Assembly (NCBI GenBank): GCA_037102815.1
Contig: BTPP01000003.1
Coordinates: 3,658,001 to 3,722,000, forward strand
Direction: 5' to 3'
DNA: 64,000 bases
Origin: Neurospora intermedia
Taxonomy: Eukaryota; Ascomycota; Sordariomycetes; Sordariales; Sordariaceae
The number at the start of each line of letters is the position of its first letter. Position 1 is the stretch's first letter. Under the pieces are notes generated by a model, which saw only the letters and a list, made by a program, of their open reading frames with translations, was not told the origin of the DNA and made no database searches. Below are positions 11,347 through 23,235 of the stretch, in pieces. The position numbers and the translations under genes are program-made.

Positions 11347-12083
11347 GTATTTGTACTTAGACACGAATCACGAGTTGTATCAATGAGAGACGACAGCCTC
11401 ATGGAAACAAATGTGTTGCATTAAACGGCCCGCCTGCGGTGCCTGAGCTCCGATGTTCCCGCGCCGATAAGAAAACGATAAGGAATAATGATACCCATCT
11501 GGCGCGGACCTTATTCCTCTGGTTGTACGATATGTGTCAAAACTCTCGGAATGAAGCAATCTTTCTTTTGGACTGGGATACTTCTAGGGACGCTGTGCGG
11601 ACCTCCGTTGATGGCGGTAAACCGTTCTCTCGCCGAATGGGGGTAGTGTGTTTGGCCGAAAATTTAGGCTTGAGAGCGTGCCACGGTACGCACAGAGCCC
11701 ATCCACTTGAGACCCCAACCCATCATGCCAAGTGTATATCAAAGTTTGGGCATAGTCAGCTTGAAGCTGTCTATGACAACCGTTTGCACGATACCCAAGC
11801 AAACAGCACAGTTTGAATATAGGAGGTTCGGTGCTATGGCCAAGAAAACTCCCTGCGAGCATGATGTATTTCCTCCAGTGCCAGTCGCCAATTCCCACAT
11901 AAACCACTCAACGCCAATACATGCTTTCTACAGTCGATCCCGTTCCGCTCCAGCCCAGCTTTTCCACATTAAAATCCCGTATCCATGATCTTGCTTTCTC
12001 AGTGAGCTCTCAAGCAGCCCCAGCAGACTTTCTGATCAATTCTACGCCCTCACACGATTGTCCAGCCACGAACACTCTCGCCT
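11347..12083. other. Convergent 3' region between tom5 and the nucleoporin gene
   Basis: Non-coding DNA. Short ORFs on both strands show no recognisable domain. No repeats were seen. Confidence 0.5.
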
Positions 12084-13342
12084 TTACATGGGCGCCGGAG
12101 TGGGCTGATGCTCCTTCTCCCAGTCTTCATATTCCTTCCTGGCTTCCTCGACCTGCTGTTTGAGGTGCTGCAGTTGCTTCTCGTAGTCCTCGAGAATCTG
12201 CATCTCCAAGTTAGCATCAGGTTGACAATGTGAGAAGCCGCCAAGAGAAAGAAACATACCTTCTTCGCTTTCGCCTCAACCTCCTCATCAAGTCCGTCGC
12301 TCTCTGCAAAACCCGGCTTGTTGATCTCATCTCTCAGATTATCCGCATACCCTCTCAAGATAATCAGCCTACTCCAGAGCTCCTCCATGCGCGCGCTCAG
12401 CGCCGGGTCCTGAATGTGCTTGTCGATCTTGGCCAGCTTCTGCTTGAGCTCGTCCTCATCGCTGCTCAGTGCGTACCCCCTATTACGCAGCACCTGCACC
12501 CGCGACGCCAGCGCCAGGCACCGCTTGCTCAGCTCCGCGTGCCTCCTCTTCGCCTTGAGCGCGCGCACCGAGTGCTCGAGGTCGTGGCGCGACAGGATCT
12601 CGTCCAGACTGGCGTTGATGGCATGCAGCTTGTTATTGAACTCAGTGATCACGCGCCGCTGGAGAAGCAGGCGCGCAACGATAGCGGGGAAGCCGGCGCA
12701 CAGCACGGGGATGTAGTTCGGCCCTGGCTTCTTCGCGAGAGCCTCTTCCCATTCCTTGGGGTCGTCGTTCGGTCCGGGCTGGTAGAGAGGAGCGGCGTGC
12801 TCATCGACCTTGTTGTAGAGGTACGTCTTAAAAGCGCAGTTGGGGTTGGTTGGGTCCCATTTCTGAGTGATGACTTGAATCTGCTCCGGGATCGGCTTTT
12901 GGTCTGCACGCAGTCGGAGGTTAGCAAACATTGTAAGGTTGTTATCCATATTGTGCTCGTGGTTTGAGAAAGATGACAAGTGAAGAATTCGACAACGGTA
13001 GGACATCAGAGAATAGTGTAGCAGATAGCTACAGGCGCAACGTACAGGTCGTCTGGCTTCCGGGCTGCCATAGAGAGCTGCCCAACTGCGGGTTCTGGCT
13101 TGCCTGCGACTGGCCGAGGATGGAGGCAGTTGACTGTTGTTGTTGTTGCGGCTGCTGCTGTTGCTGCTGTATTAGGCCGACACGTCAGCGTTCAGCCCCA
13201 GTCAAATTGTCACTGTTCCAAACAAAACCCGACGGAAGATAGCAGAGGGATGGCTTACCGTTTGCCCGAACAACGAAGTGCCTGTCTGAGGAGCACCGAA
13301 AAGTGATTGGCCTGTCTGCTGGGCTGTACCGAATAAACTCAT
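12084..13342 (-). CDS. NUP57: Nucleoporin Nup57/Nup54 (FG protein of the central channel)
   Basis: Exons 13259-13342, 13046-13166, 12260-12903 and 12084-12197 splice in frame to 320 residues. The N-terminus carries FG motifs (MSLFGTAQQTG, SLFGAPQTG, SLFGQT), then a Gln-rich tract and QSQASQNPQLGSSLWQPGS. From about residue 70 the conserved Nup54 helical region follows (IPEQIQVITQKWDPTNPNC, AFKTYLYNKV, YIPVLCAGFPAIVARL). Heptad-like coiled-coil helices run to the end. In yeast, Nup57 pairs with Nsp1 and Nup49 to form the hydrogel-like channel trimer. With few FG repeats this copy is short compared with the yeast protein. Exon 2 may start 3 bases later, since CAGCAG offers two acceptors. The gene is divergent to the complex I subunit gene. 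Confidence 0.91.
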
Positions 13343-14009
13343 GGTGCCGGTAGTGTCGTATACTGGCGGAAATGGTAGCCTGAAGAGCGCAAGAAAGAAA
13401 GATGGCGCGTGCTGATGGAAACAACTGAAGCCCGCGAAAGAAAACAAAAGCAACAGTGGGGATTCGCGGCAGAGGTTGGATAAATTGGTCGACGAAACGC
13501 GCTCCAAGTCAAATCGTGTTGACAGGAAATAGGCCCGCGTTGGTTATAATAATCGAGATCGTCGTGGTATCGGATACTGAGTCGGGAGACACGATTGTCG
13601 CGGTTCGCAAAGCCGTCGTTGCTGGGCAATTCCTGTAGAAATTTACGGGGTTGTACGTAGACAGAGACGGCGCCCACTTCTGAATGGCTCTCACTGCGCA
13701 GGCGTTGAGGAGGTCAAAGCTCCTCTGGTCACCTTGACTAGCGCGTTGGGTTTGTTGCGGCTCACCGAGAGTAGACCGAGGTGGAGGTCCACTGGAAGGT
13801 GAGGCCGCGGGCAGCAACGCCAAGAACCTGATCTTGGCCTTCACCAGCCAATCATGAGCAGGCAGCCGCGATCCACTCACAGCCAGGCCATTCGAGGATA
13901 GCCGGCAAGAGGTACGACACCCATCATCAAGCTACCCGTCCAAAACCTGCCCTCGAAGCCTCGATTTGTTGCCTTTGCGATCAACGACAGGCTCGCCTGA
14001 ACCGACAGG
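13343..14009. other. Divergent promoter region of NUP57 and the 20.8 kDa complex I subunit gene
   Basis: A 667-bp bidirectional spacer. No coding character and no repeats were seen. Confidence 0.5.
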
Positions 14010-15024
14010 ATGGCTTCTCGGATTCCCCAGTATGTGACCCCCCGGCTTGCGCGCAGCTGCAGGAGAGCAATTGGCGACTTGCGACAGCGACCTCATCATC
14101 ACTACATATGTTCTGCCGATAAAGAGGGGCTGACCATCGTCACAAATCACAGGTTCAACCAGCAGGTCCTTTACGACACCACTCCCTTGCCGGACTCGAT
14201 CCCCAAGGTCAAGGAGCTCGGTGCCAGTTCTGCCCCGCTTATGTCGGCCGCCTACTTCATCGGAGCCCGGTGCCGCGATTACAACGATGATTTTATGCAG
14301 TGTAAGAACGAGAACCCTGGAAAGGGCGAGTTTGAGTGTTTGAAGGAGGGCCGAAGGGTTACCCGATGCGCTCGGAGCGTGTAAGTGAATTTACCTGTTT
14401 ACAGATTTGGTCTTGGAATATAAGACAGAGGGCGGGAGAGAAAGGAGAGAGTCATGTCGTGGATAATCAGTATGGGGAACACTGTGGAGACACTTTGGCT
14501 AACATGGATACGGGGTCAAACCTCCATCACAGTATCGCCGACATCAACAAGTCATGCCTGGAAGAGTTCCGCAAGCACTGGACATGCCTTGAGGACAACA
14601 ACCAGCAGCTCTGGCAATGCCGACCTGCCGAATGGAAGCTGAACAAGTGTGTTTTTGAGAACTTGGTAAGTGATGGCCAGTATCCATTCGTCACCAGCAC
14701 AATCCACATGGGATTAGTGCATGACTCGAGCAGAGCCATGTTGGCGTGCGCCCCGTCCATAAGCTCTACCTATTACTTTCTCGATATCATCATGACTCAC
14801 CACATGTTCGTCCCATTACTGTTGTGCGATAACTTACCAAGTCTCTTCCCACCACAAAGGGTCTCAAGAAGGAAATCCCCGACCAGCCCCCCAACGTCAC
14901 ACCCGTCCACCTCAGGAAGCAGATGATCTATGCGCATTGGCCCATCCCCCGTTCCGCCGAGCCTTTCGTTCCCCCAACACAGACTGGTGACAAGGCACCA
15001 GCTGCCGCTTCGTCATCGTCGTAA
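14010..15024 (+). CDS. nuo-20.8: Complex I subunit, NDUFA8/PGIV type (fungal 20.8 kDa subunit)
   Basis: Exons 14010-14029, 14153-14380, 14533-14665 and 14860-15024 give 181 residues (about 20 kDa). Two CHCH domains are explicit: CRDYNDDFMQC and CLKEGRRVTRC form the first pair of Cx9C motifs, CLEEFRKHWTC and CRPAEWKLNKC the second. This double twin-Cx9C layout is diagnostic of NDUFA8, a supernumerary subunit on the intermembrane-space side of NADH:ubiquinone oxidoreductase that is imported through the Mia40 disulfide relay. The C-terminus is a Pro-rich tail ending in Ala/Ser. The first intron is 123 nt and in frame without a stop, so an unspliced reading would give a longer false protein. Confidence 0.95.
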
Positions 15025-16860
15025 GGGCAATCCGAGCAGGAGTGAAGGGGAAGAAGGGGAAGGGAAGCCTGGCAGAACAACAGGACTAGCAGGAAGAACA
15101 GAACTGCAAGGAGAATATGCCAAGGGCGATGATAATTCCCAGAAAGACGGTATGGTAATGATCATAACTTCTACATACCCTCTAGGACCATATGGTAAAG
15201 ATGAATAGACAATGCAAACCAAGCGGTTGAGGATAGAACTGGGCGTTGTCTGTGTAGGCTGGCATGTGATGTGTGAGGGCAGGGGGCGCTTCGAGTTGAA
15301 CGACTGCACACTGTACATACGTTTATCCACTTTCGTCATAACGGCCATAAGACAACACTCGCGATATATATGTTATCCGGTAGTATGATTTGGTATTCAC
15401 TTAGAATCCACATTATACGTCTCGCGCTTCCAATGTCAGAACCACGGCCAGGTCACTCTCCCCCAGGCTGACACAAACGACAGGATTGACAACGAACTGA
15501 CAGCTTGGTCGTACACATGACCTCTACACTACGTTTTGACAGACATTCGATTCCACAAGAGAAGGGGGATCGTTCCCCAAGTACTACCAGTACGAGTACA
15601 ACCGCGCAACTATTCCACACGACACGGTAAGCCCTTGCTCACATACTTTGGTCTTTTCCAGATTCCCTCAGGCAGCGCGGCGGTCTCACCTTATTGTGCC
15701 TGTGCCTGTGCCTGTGCCATCTTCAACCGGGCTTGCCCGACTTTGACATTTGTTCCTTGCTGCCTTCGTCTAACACAACGCCTGGAGTGGGTTACTTACC
15801 GCCATCACTACCTACCTCTAGGTTCACCCAACACAGCCCTCAAACGAATGCTCGAGTGAGCCCTCAAAGCTTCTCCTACTCGATTCTTCTACTTGATGAG
15901 TTCGTTCATTGTATGGTGGTGCCAAAAAAGGCTACACCTCTGGGTTTCCAGGTTTCCCTCCGGGTCTCACCTAGGTTTTCAGTCTGACTGACTGAGGAAA
16001 AGGGCGATATCATGCATGACATCAACCATGCTTACCCTCGTTCGTCAAGTGAGAACACACCCTCTCAGGAATGACATCTTGAGGGGGTTATTGCATCACA
16101 AATTTATTTGAGCCGCACAGAGAGACAGCGACCGAGCGCCGATGGTAGGGTAGGTAGGATATGGCATGACAGTGCCGTGGCTTCAGGTTGGTGACTATGA
16201 TGGCGAGCAGAGATAGACATTCGCATTGGATACCACGTGATCTTTAAAGAACAGACGAGAAACATAAAGAGAAAAAAAAGGAGTTTTTTATTTGGGTACA
16301 AAATTATGAAATCAAAGAATAAGAGAAAAGCCAATGGGAAAGAAGCCTTTGAAACAGTGTTGCAGCTGCGCGCGATACATCTATGTAAGTGGTTGTGGTA
16401 AGACATACCCATCTGCGACTGAGCAGTGAGTACTTGCATGTTTCAATACGCGGCTGTATCCGGAGATAAGGCGTTGTATATTATCTCTCTAGACCCTCAG
16501 CTTCTCGGTATTTGGCTTTGGGGTTTGGGGGCTTGTGATGCGTCCCATTCGTCCCGTCATCATCCAAGCCTGTCAAGTACCTAATCATAGTGGTGAGAAA
16601 TTGGACATGTGGTGGGGGTTATGTGGTAGGGCACAAATGGTGAGGAGGACAGGTTTATGCAAAGGGGGACGCTGTCAAGACGAAAAAGGACATAACAAGA
16701 TGGTTGTTCTATAAGTGGCTTTGTGGTTGATGAAAGGGGTAGAACTCTCGTCCTTATACTTATCTCCATCGCTATATTATCATGGCTGAGGAGAGAGCTT
16801 AATGCGGTGGTATTGCAGCAAACAAAGGCAGGTATGGAAGTAAAGCAAGTAATGGTATTT
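15025..16860. other. Intergenic region without recognised gene
   Basis: About 1.8 kb. It contains a short repeat of the hexamer TGTGCC (about 15697-15719) and an A8 run at about 16273-16280. ORFs up to about 110 codons are present on both strands but have low-complexity or unrecognisable products. The last part may be the 3' UTR of the small minus-strand gene. Confidence 0.45.
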
Positions 16861-17163
16861 TCAGGGCTTCTTGAAGAAACAAGCATCAGAGCCTCCTGAT
16901 TCAGCCTCACACATATCTCCCAACTCCTCTGCAATGACTTTCTTCTCCAGCAAGTACTTAATCCGGTCTCGCTGTGAGAGACTGAGAAACTGTTCCAACC
17001 AGAACCAGGCAAACCTCCGTTTCTGTTGATTCGAACCAACCCGGAGCTGAGGTATCAGCACCAATGTCCGTGTCAGAGTCAGTTCAAGTGTCTTGCTCAC
17101 TAGGTAGTCCTTGTGGTCTCGGGGAGGAGGGTAGGACACTGGCACTCGGTGACACCACGACAT
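16861..17163 (-). CDS. Small protein of unknown function (82 residues)
   Basis: I do not recognise this gene. Two exons, 17101-17163 and 16861-17046, are proposed. The 54-nt intron (GTGAGC donor, CAG end) is in frame, so an unspliced 100-residue form is also open. The predicted protein starts MSWCHRVPVSYPPPRDHKDYL, then has a basic patch (QQKRRF), an aromatic segment (AWFWLEQFLSL) and a charged helix (RDRIKYLLEKKVIAEELGDMC) before a polar tail. The charged helix and dense aromatic core look like a folded protein rather than chance. No signal peptide is evident. It stands at the edge of a long gene-poor stretch. Confidence 0.5.
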   Translation of the reverse strand: MSWCHRVPVSYPPPRDHKDYLVSKTLELTLTRTLVLIPQLRVGSNQQKRRFAWFWLEQFLSLSQRDRIKYLLEKKVIAEELGDMCEAESGGSDACFFKKP

Positions 17164-20100
17164 GACCCCATAGCGATATTAACCCTCAGTCCCATACAAT
17201 AGTCGTCGAGGTTTATTGAAAACCCACCACGACTCCGTCATGGTAGTGGTTTCCTTTGACGTTGTAGTCCTCACCACTTACCTCGCCCTTTCATCATCGG
17301 TGACTACGTAAATTTGACTTAACTGATGCCGTTTCTGGGGCTTCTATCTAATTTGTGTCTCAAGATCCAGCAAGTGAGCGATGCCCTAGTCTTCTTGGAG
17401 GGCGTTGGTGTAGTCTGCTTTCCTGTTGCCTGTCACTCGTCAGTCATTCAGGTTTGTGCGCCCTGTAAGCTTGGGGAGAGAAAAAGTTCCGCGGTGGAAT
17501 ACAGGGAACCCCTTTTCAATTTCTACACAGAGACAAAAGACTTACGTGAGCTAAGAAAGGTAATCATCACCGGGAAAGATGCTACAACCCCCGGAAGGGA
17601 TTGTGTCGGTACCATTGCGCACGTCTTGCTGTTTGCAGCCGTTTGGTAATAGCCTGCCTGTGTGTGAAATGTAAGCAGGTAAGGGTAGACAGACAGGAAT
17701 TGGAATTTCGGCGAAAGGCAAGTACATTAGATATGTCTGTCGCGTATACCATGGCAACATTGGAGGGGCACACTATAGGTTCTCAGAGTGGATGATATTG
17801 GAAGGGCGCTCATGCAAAAGGGTCTTGTTGCATACTTGCAACTCAAATGTCTCGGTTATCACCATAACAAAACTCTTGCAGGGCGGGTGGATGCAATTTT
17901 CAAGGTGGATAGCCTTCGAATTGTTCCATATGAGGGCGTAGGAGAGGTGTTGATATGCAGGTCCTGCCAAACTATATTGAACTGCCGACCTTGCAGTAGA
18001 CGGACGCTCGACAACAGTATCAGCACTTGGGAGTTGCGCCTACCATGCCCCTGGCGAGACTGCGGTTCCCCTCCGCCAAGGGTCCAGCGATCGCAAGCAT
18101 TCTATTGACTTCAATCTACTCAAGAAACATAAAGCGTAAGCGGCGGCTTCGACATCGTCATTGTGGCTTTCTTGTATGTTCTCAGAAAGGTTCAAGTGAG
18201 GTTAATACTCGCAGATTTCGCTTGTGTTCAAGGAGCTTAGAGACACTGTGTTTCGGGAGGAGACAGAGCGCCGCTTGGCATATATAAACATATGTTTCTT
18301 GATGGAGGGCGAGCTTGAATTCCCTGGCTGTGTCACCGGATAAATACCAAGGCACAGCAGTCATGCAATTCATGGTGATAGCCAAATAAGGAACATCGTG
18401 GCTCCTGAGTAGTGATAGTTCCTGCAGAATGCCGCTGAAAGCCCTTTCCAGTTGGCTCTGGACTCTCACGCAAGTTGACACAACCCTTGCTCGAAACGGA
18501 GGTGAAGACCAAGTTTAGGAGACATGCCCTCGCAAAGACCCATTGAGTGCCTATTCTCAGATAGTCCTTGTTGAGGGACTGGGGAACGGAACACATAAGC
18601 TGGCACCACAATTCAGCACAGAAGTCCGAACAGTAGCTGTGATTCTCGATCTCGGTCGGTTTTCATGGTTTATTCTCGTAGACTGTGCTCTCCAATCAAA
18701 CAACCCACACAGTTATTTGGATTTGGATCTCGTCTTAAAGGCTCATCTGAAACCATTGCGGGGTGTTTTCGTGATTTTGCGAGCATCTGTCTGCCCACCT
18801 TTAGTCATGGAGGATCATGACATGGTGTCAAGCCTGATACGAGTTGAACTTTCGACATTCGCACTTGAAGGCCTCATCTCCGTTCTTGCATGAGCTGGAG
18901 TCGATTTCCACCTTTTCTTTTTTCCTCGAAGAATTCGGAGAAATTCAGACAGATTGCGCATGGGTACCTAAGCACCTGGCCAAGGGCCTGTACATGTCTC
19001 CTGTGTTCTGGAACTTCCAAAACTCTCTAGGGGAAGATCAGATTCCACCATGCGCACAATGTACAAGACAGGATGAAGTTGGCATGGGCACAACGACCCA
19101 TTTCCCTAGAAACTACCTTCTTGCTGTGTCGAGGAGCCCAGAACACAACCCGGTTGAATGGGCGTCAGCTCATCGAATCTCCAGCCAATTGGCGGGGCCG
19201 ATTGAGGGGCGACAGAGAGATGAAACAACAAATCAGGAACAAGAGAAGCGCATCTGGAGCCGTGTGTTCCTCTTTCCAACTTGGGCAAAATCGGATGGGG
19301 GTTTGAAATGCCAACACAACCTCCACGGGGAACGGGGGAAGGTTCCACGAAACGGACCCATACGTATCTGACTTCCGGATCGTCGATATCGAACGAGTGT
19401 GAGCATGAAGGGTCATGCAAGTTTGACGATGTTGATGAGATGAGTGATTGTAAACATGATGTGGAAAAGGCACGGGTAGATATATGCTTGTTGAATATGG
19501 AAAAACTTTTGATCGTTGTCGATCATCAATTGAAGACGTCCATTTTGTGTGTGACATAGGTATGGATTCGAGTGAGGAAAACTGAAGGGAGTACTGATCT
19601 AGGCTTGACAGAGGCGGTTGGAAGAACAATCTAAGAGACGAGAAGAATCTGCAAAGGCGCGCGGGCACCCATTGCAGCCGCCTTTAACCCAGAACCGCAT
19701 CAGGTACCGACACCCAAGTGGACGGAGAATGGACTCCTCAGCCTTGTCGTGTTGATTGTAGTTTGACGATCACAATATTATGCTAACATAAGTTGAGGGT
19801 ATTCCACAGACTGAAGTCCAGAACAAAGGGGAACGGAGTAGGCACAGGTCCCATAGAGGGCTGCGGTTGTTCGCGTGGATGTCGCATATGCAAGTCTGAT
19901 GCTTCTTTTGAGGACCGAAGCATCCGAGCATTTACAAAGCTGACTGCATGCAGCAAGCGATGCAGTGCAGCATATGGACGCGCGACGCATATCCTCAATG
20001 CGAGAAGAAGTTAGTAAGTCAGACTTGATGATGATGATGCTGTGAATTGGAAGGCGCCAAGAGCTGATGATTCAATGAGAAGTCAAGAACCCTGGCCGCG

Positions 20101-20397
20101 CTTTCTTTTCCGGCATCCATTCTCGCGGGTCCGTCCGCCTTGATTGTCGTGTAGGTACATGAGTCTTGGTACGCACGTACACGGCTTTGGATGCCTGGTA
20201 TTTTCCGTTGCAGATCAATCGCAATTTTTACCAAGAGCGGCGCATTTGCGCATAATGGTGGCCGGGGGATATTAGAAGGTGGGTTTCACGGAAATCTGGG
20301 CTCCTTATGAAAACAAGCCCGTCACCACAGCAACAAGCAGAACGATATCGAGGAGAAACGTCGCCCATTCGAGGAAAAGGAACGAGTAGGTAAGTCT
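17164..20397. other. Gene-poor stretch left of the AT-rich element
   Basis: More than 3 kb without a convincing gene. ORFs up to 175 codons (for example 18844-19371, +) have no recognisable motif and no supporting splice pattern. Base composition is near that of the neighbours. No repeat was detected by eye. It may be old, decayed sequence or a long regulatory spacer. Confidence 0.45.
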
Positions 20398-20406
20398 GCA
20401 TATTTG
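20398..20406. repeat. Left 9-bp target-site duplication
   Basis: GCATATTTG stands directly before the left inverted end of the element at 20407-21244 and is repeated exactly at 21245-21253 on the other side. Confidence 0.85.
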
Positions 20407-20652
20407 GAGTTACCGGATCACCTCACATATGGGTCTGACCTCGGACCAAAATCGGAGCGCCAAGACTACGCTAAGACAGACCTCGGACTACGATCGGAGC
20501 GCTATAGCGTGTACAGAAGTATGTATTCTTACTGTACTTCACTAACAAATAAATAGATTAATCCGGAACCGGTCCTAAATTAGTCCTTAAAGAAAAGAAT
20601 AGAAAAAAAAAAGAAAAAAAAATATTTTTTCTATAAATCTATAATAAAATTT

Positions 20653-20708
20653 AGGACTTGCTTGGGACTGATCCAAGACTGATCCAGGACCGATCCAGGA
20701 CTGATCTA
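20653..20708. repeat. Left subterminal tandem array of about 11-bp units
   Basis: Units of the form GGACTGATCCA recur about four times with single-base changes inside the AT-rich core. A related array in reverse orientation occurs near the right end (21021-21075). Confidence 0.7.
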
Positions 20709-21020
20709 GAATATATCTTATATAAGTTTTTATATAATAGAAATTTCAATAAGAGCTTTTATATTTATAAGTAGGATAATAATTTATAATTAACTTATTT
20801 CAAAATATTATTATAAATAATATATTATACTTTTATATATATTTTAATTTTTTAATTTTATTTTTAAATAGTTTTTATAGGATTAGTTAAAAATTAGTTG
20901 AGGATTAGTCTGGAACTAATTTAAATATATATTTTAAAATTCTCTATTTACTTATATTATATAAATAATTTTGTATTAAGTTTTAAATAAACTTTTTGAA
21001 TATAAATTAAAAATTAGTTC

Positions 21021-21075
21021 AAGTTAGGTTTGGGATAGGTTTAGGATAGGTCTAGGATAGGTCTGGGATAGGTTT
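21021..21075. repeat. Right subterminal tandem array of about 10-11-bp units
   Basis: Units of the form TCTAGGATAGG recur four to five times. Read on the minus strand they become CCTATCCTAGA, which resembles the left array units (CCGATCCAGGA), so the two arrays form degenerate inverted arrays. Confidence 0.7.
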
Positions 21076-21244
21076 TCAATATATATAAATTTTGGACTAT
21101 TTGTAAAATAAGTTTAATATACTTGTTAAGAACTCCGGTATCGGTCGAGTTTTGCTTACAGTGTGGGGCAGATCTCTTGGCGCAGTCTTGGCGCTCCGTA
21201 TGTGATCCGAGGTCAGACCCATGTGTGAGGTGATCTGGTTGCTC

Positions 21245-21253
21245 GCATATTTG
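21245..21253. repeat. Right 9-bp target-site duplication
   Basis: GCATATTTG, an exact copy of 20398-20406. Confidence 0.85.
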
Positions 21254-23200
21254 CGGGGTGGGGATACGTTGAAATTAGCGCCGTTTCAGCGTAGATTGGG
21301 GCACCGATGTGCGGGTCGGGTGTTTGACGCCATCTTTTAAGTGTATCCCTGTTTCCTTATGCCTCGTTCCCCTATCCACTACCGACACACCGCAGAGAGC
21401 CCCGCTTCTTCAGGTACCAAATTGACAGGATTGGATAATGACGACCGGGGCCAGGAACAACCACAACGGCCCAGGGGCGGCTCGTGGATCACCTCAGCCA
21501 AAGGCATGAACCACCTCGGGCCAGCAAGGGCCAACCCCGCGCCGCTGTCACACACTGGAGTGGTGTCCTGCGATGCGCTGAAGATCGAGTCGAGAACGAG
21601 TCCCTCCAGTAGGCCGCGTTGGAGGGAGTCTGGAGTGTCTGCCGTGGGTCAGGACGTCTCATGAGAACGAGCACAAGCGAACGGGACAGGCCAAAAACGG
21701 AGCGTCATCCGCATCGCCTAGAGACATGGGACGAGCTGTGAGCGTTTAGCACCTTCGGAGAAGGCGAGCCAATCAAGTTCCGTCCTGGGTGAGCATCTTC
21801 TGTTGCATTTGGAAAAAGTCCATGTCTGGGGGATTCACCCTGGGATCAGAATATCTTCCTTTGTTGGTAGGTATCGACCGACCACCATCCTCGCTGACGA
21901 CGGCCTAGAACTTCCATACTGTCGGTGTAATACCCACACCGCAGCTGCCATACGAGAATGGTCATATAACGTAACCATCACAAGAAGCTAGGTATACCTG
22001 TGCGGCCATGACAAATGACGGACAATCTCTCACAATCAACGCCAGATGAGCAGACGGCAGTTGTAGTATATGGAGTCTTCTTTTGCCCCAGGCGCTGGGC
22101 AGTGACCACTTTGACCGGCTTCTTGGCTTTTCTCATCGGCCTGTGTGTGCCGATGACGGTTCCCGCGCCTACGTGCCTTGTGTGGTGCCCGACATTGCAT
22201 TTCCCATACTATTGTTGATGATCACTCTCGGTGGACCATCATATGATTGCCGTCACTTGTCAAAACTGATCACTGGTGACGTCTGTCCCATTTTGCGATC
22301 AAATTAACGCCCCGCAAAGGCCAGTGAGTACCCTGTACCCCCCTCGAGCCCGTCACGGTGCCTGAAATCCGAAAACCCACCGCTGCGGCGGTTTGATCAA
22401 AGGGGGTCGACTCAGTCGAGTACCCGCCTAGTCAAACGGCCAGGACCTGACCAGCTTGCTGGGATTTGGTCATCGCGGGCACTAGTGCCAAGCCCGGCCC
22501 TCGCTTTACCCTAATACACGACGGCGCTCCTTCCGTCTTAATCCAGGGTCCCGTTCATTAGCTTCGTTGCCTTGCCGGGGGTTGACGTGGTAGCAGGTCG
22601 TCGATCCTTCCACACTTCCGCAACCCGTCTCTTTTCTTCTGCCTGCGCGCACACCCCCCCAGTTGGTAGGTACCCTTCCATTCACTTAAAACTTCCCTTC
22701 GTCACCCCGCCTTCTCTTGTTTTCTCTCCCACGAGGATTTCCATCAGGCTCAGCTTGTTCGACGCTCGTCAACCAACTTCCGTTCACTCCTTTGAACCCA
22801 CCGGCCTGGTATTTGCCCGCCTTACATTCCTTTCCCCCTCCACGCTCATTTCCGATTTCCATCTTGGGGTGACGACGGCCTTGTCCTCTGAAACCTCCAT
22901 CTTACCTTGATCTGACCTCGACCTCGTGCTTGTGGTGACCTTTCGTGGACCCCGATCGAGACGGCCTGCCAAGCAACCCTCTCTATCTCTCGACATTGTC
23001 ACTCCCTCGACCTGATTGTTTTCTGAGTCGCCTTCTCGGAGAAAGAGAAACCAGCCGGCTGTTCGATTTCCGACAACCGACCCGGTTCTTGTCTCACCCA
23101 CACCTCACTTGAGTACACGATCACAATCGACGTCCTTGAAGGATATCGGTTATCGGTAACAGCAGCGCTGCCACCAGCTGGATCTGTCTACATAACTCCG

Positions 23201-23235
<35 letters not shown>

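Larger units (their letters stand above)
20407..21244. mobile_element. Mutator-like non-autonomous element (MITE) with AT-rich core
   Basis: The element is 838 bp and bounded by inverted ends that begin GAGTTACCGGATCACC on the left and, in reverse complement, GAGCAACCAGATCACC on the right. Over the first 70 bases (20407-20476 against 21175-21244) about 60 match. A perfect 9-bp direct repeat flanks it. Long inverted ends plus a 9-bp duplication are the hallmark of the Mutator (MULE) superfamily. The interior (about 20520-21130) is extremely AT-rich with no ORF, consistent with a non-autonomous element whose core was mutated, possibly by RIP. Near each end sits a small tandem array of 10-11-bp units in opposite orientation. 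The superfamily call is inferred from structure; no transposase is present. Confidence 0.82.

Noticed and set aside
18844-19371. 175-codon plus-strand ORF in the gene-poor block
   Set aside because: No motif, no likely introns and no protein-like composition; probably chance.
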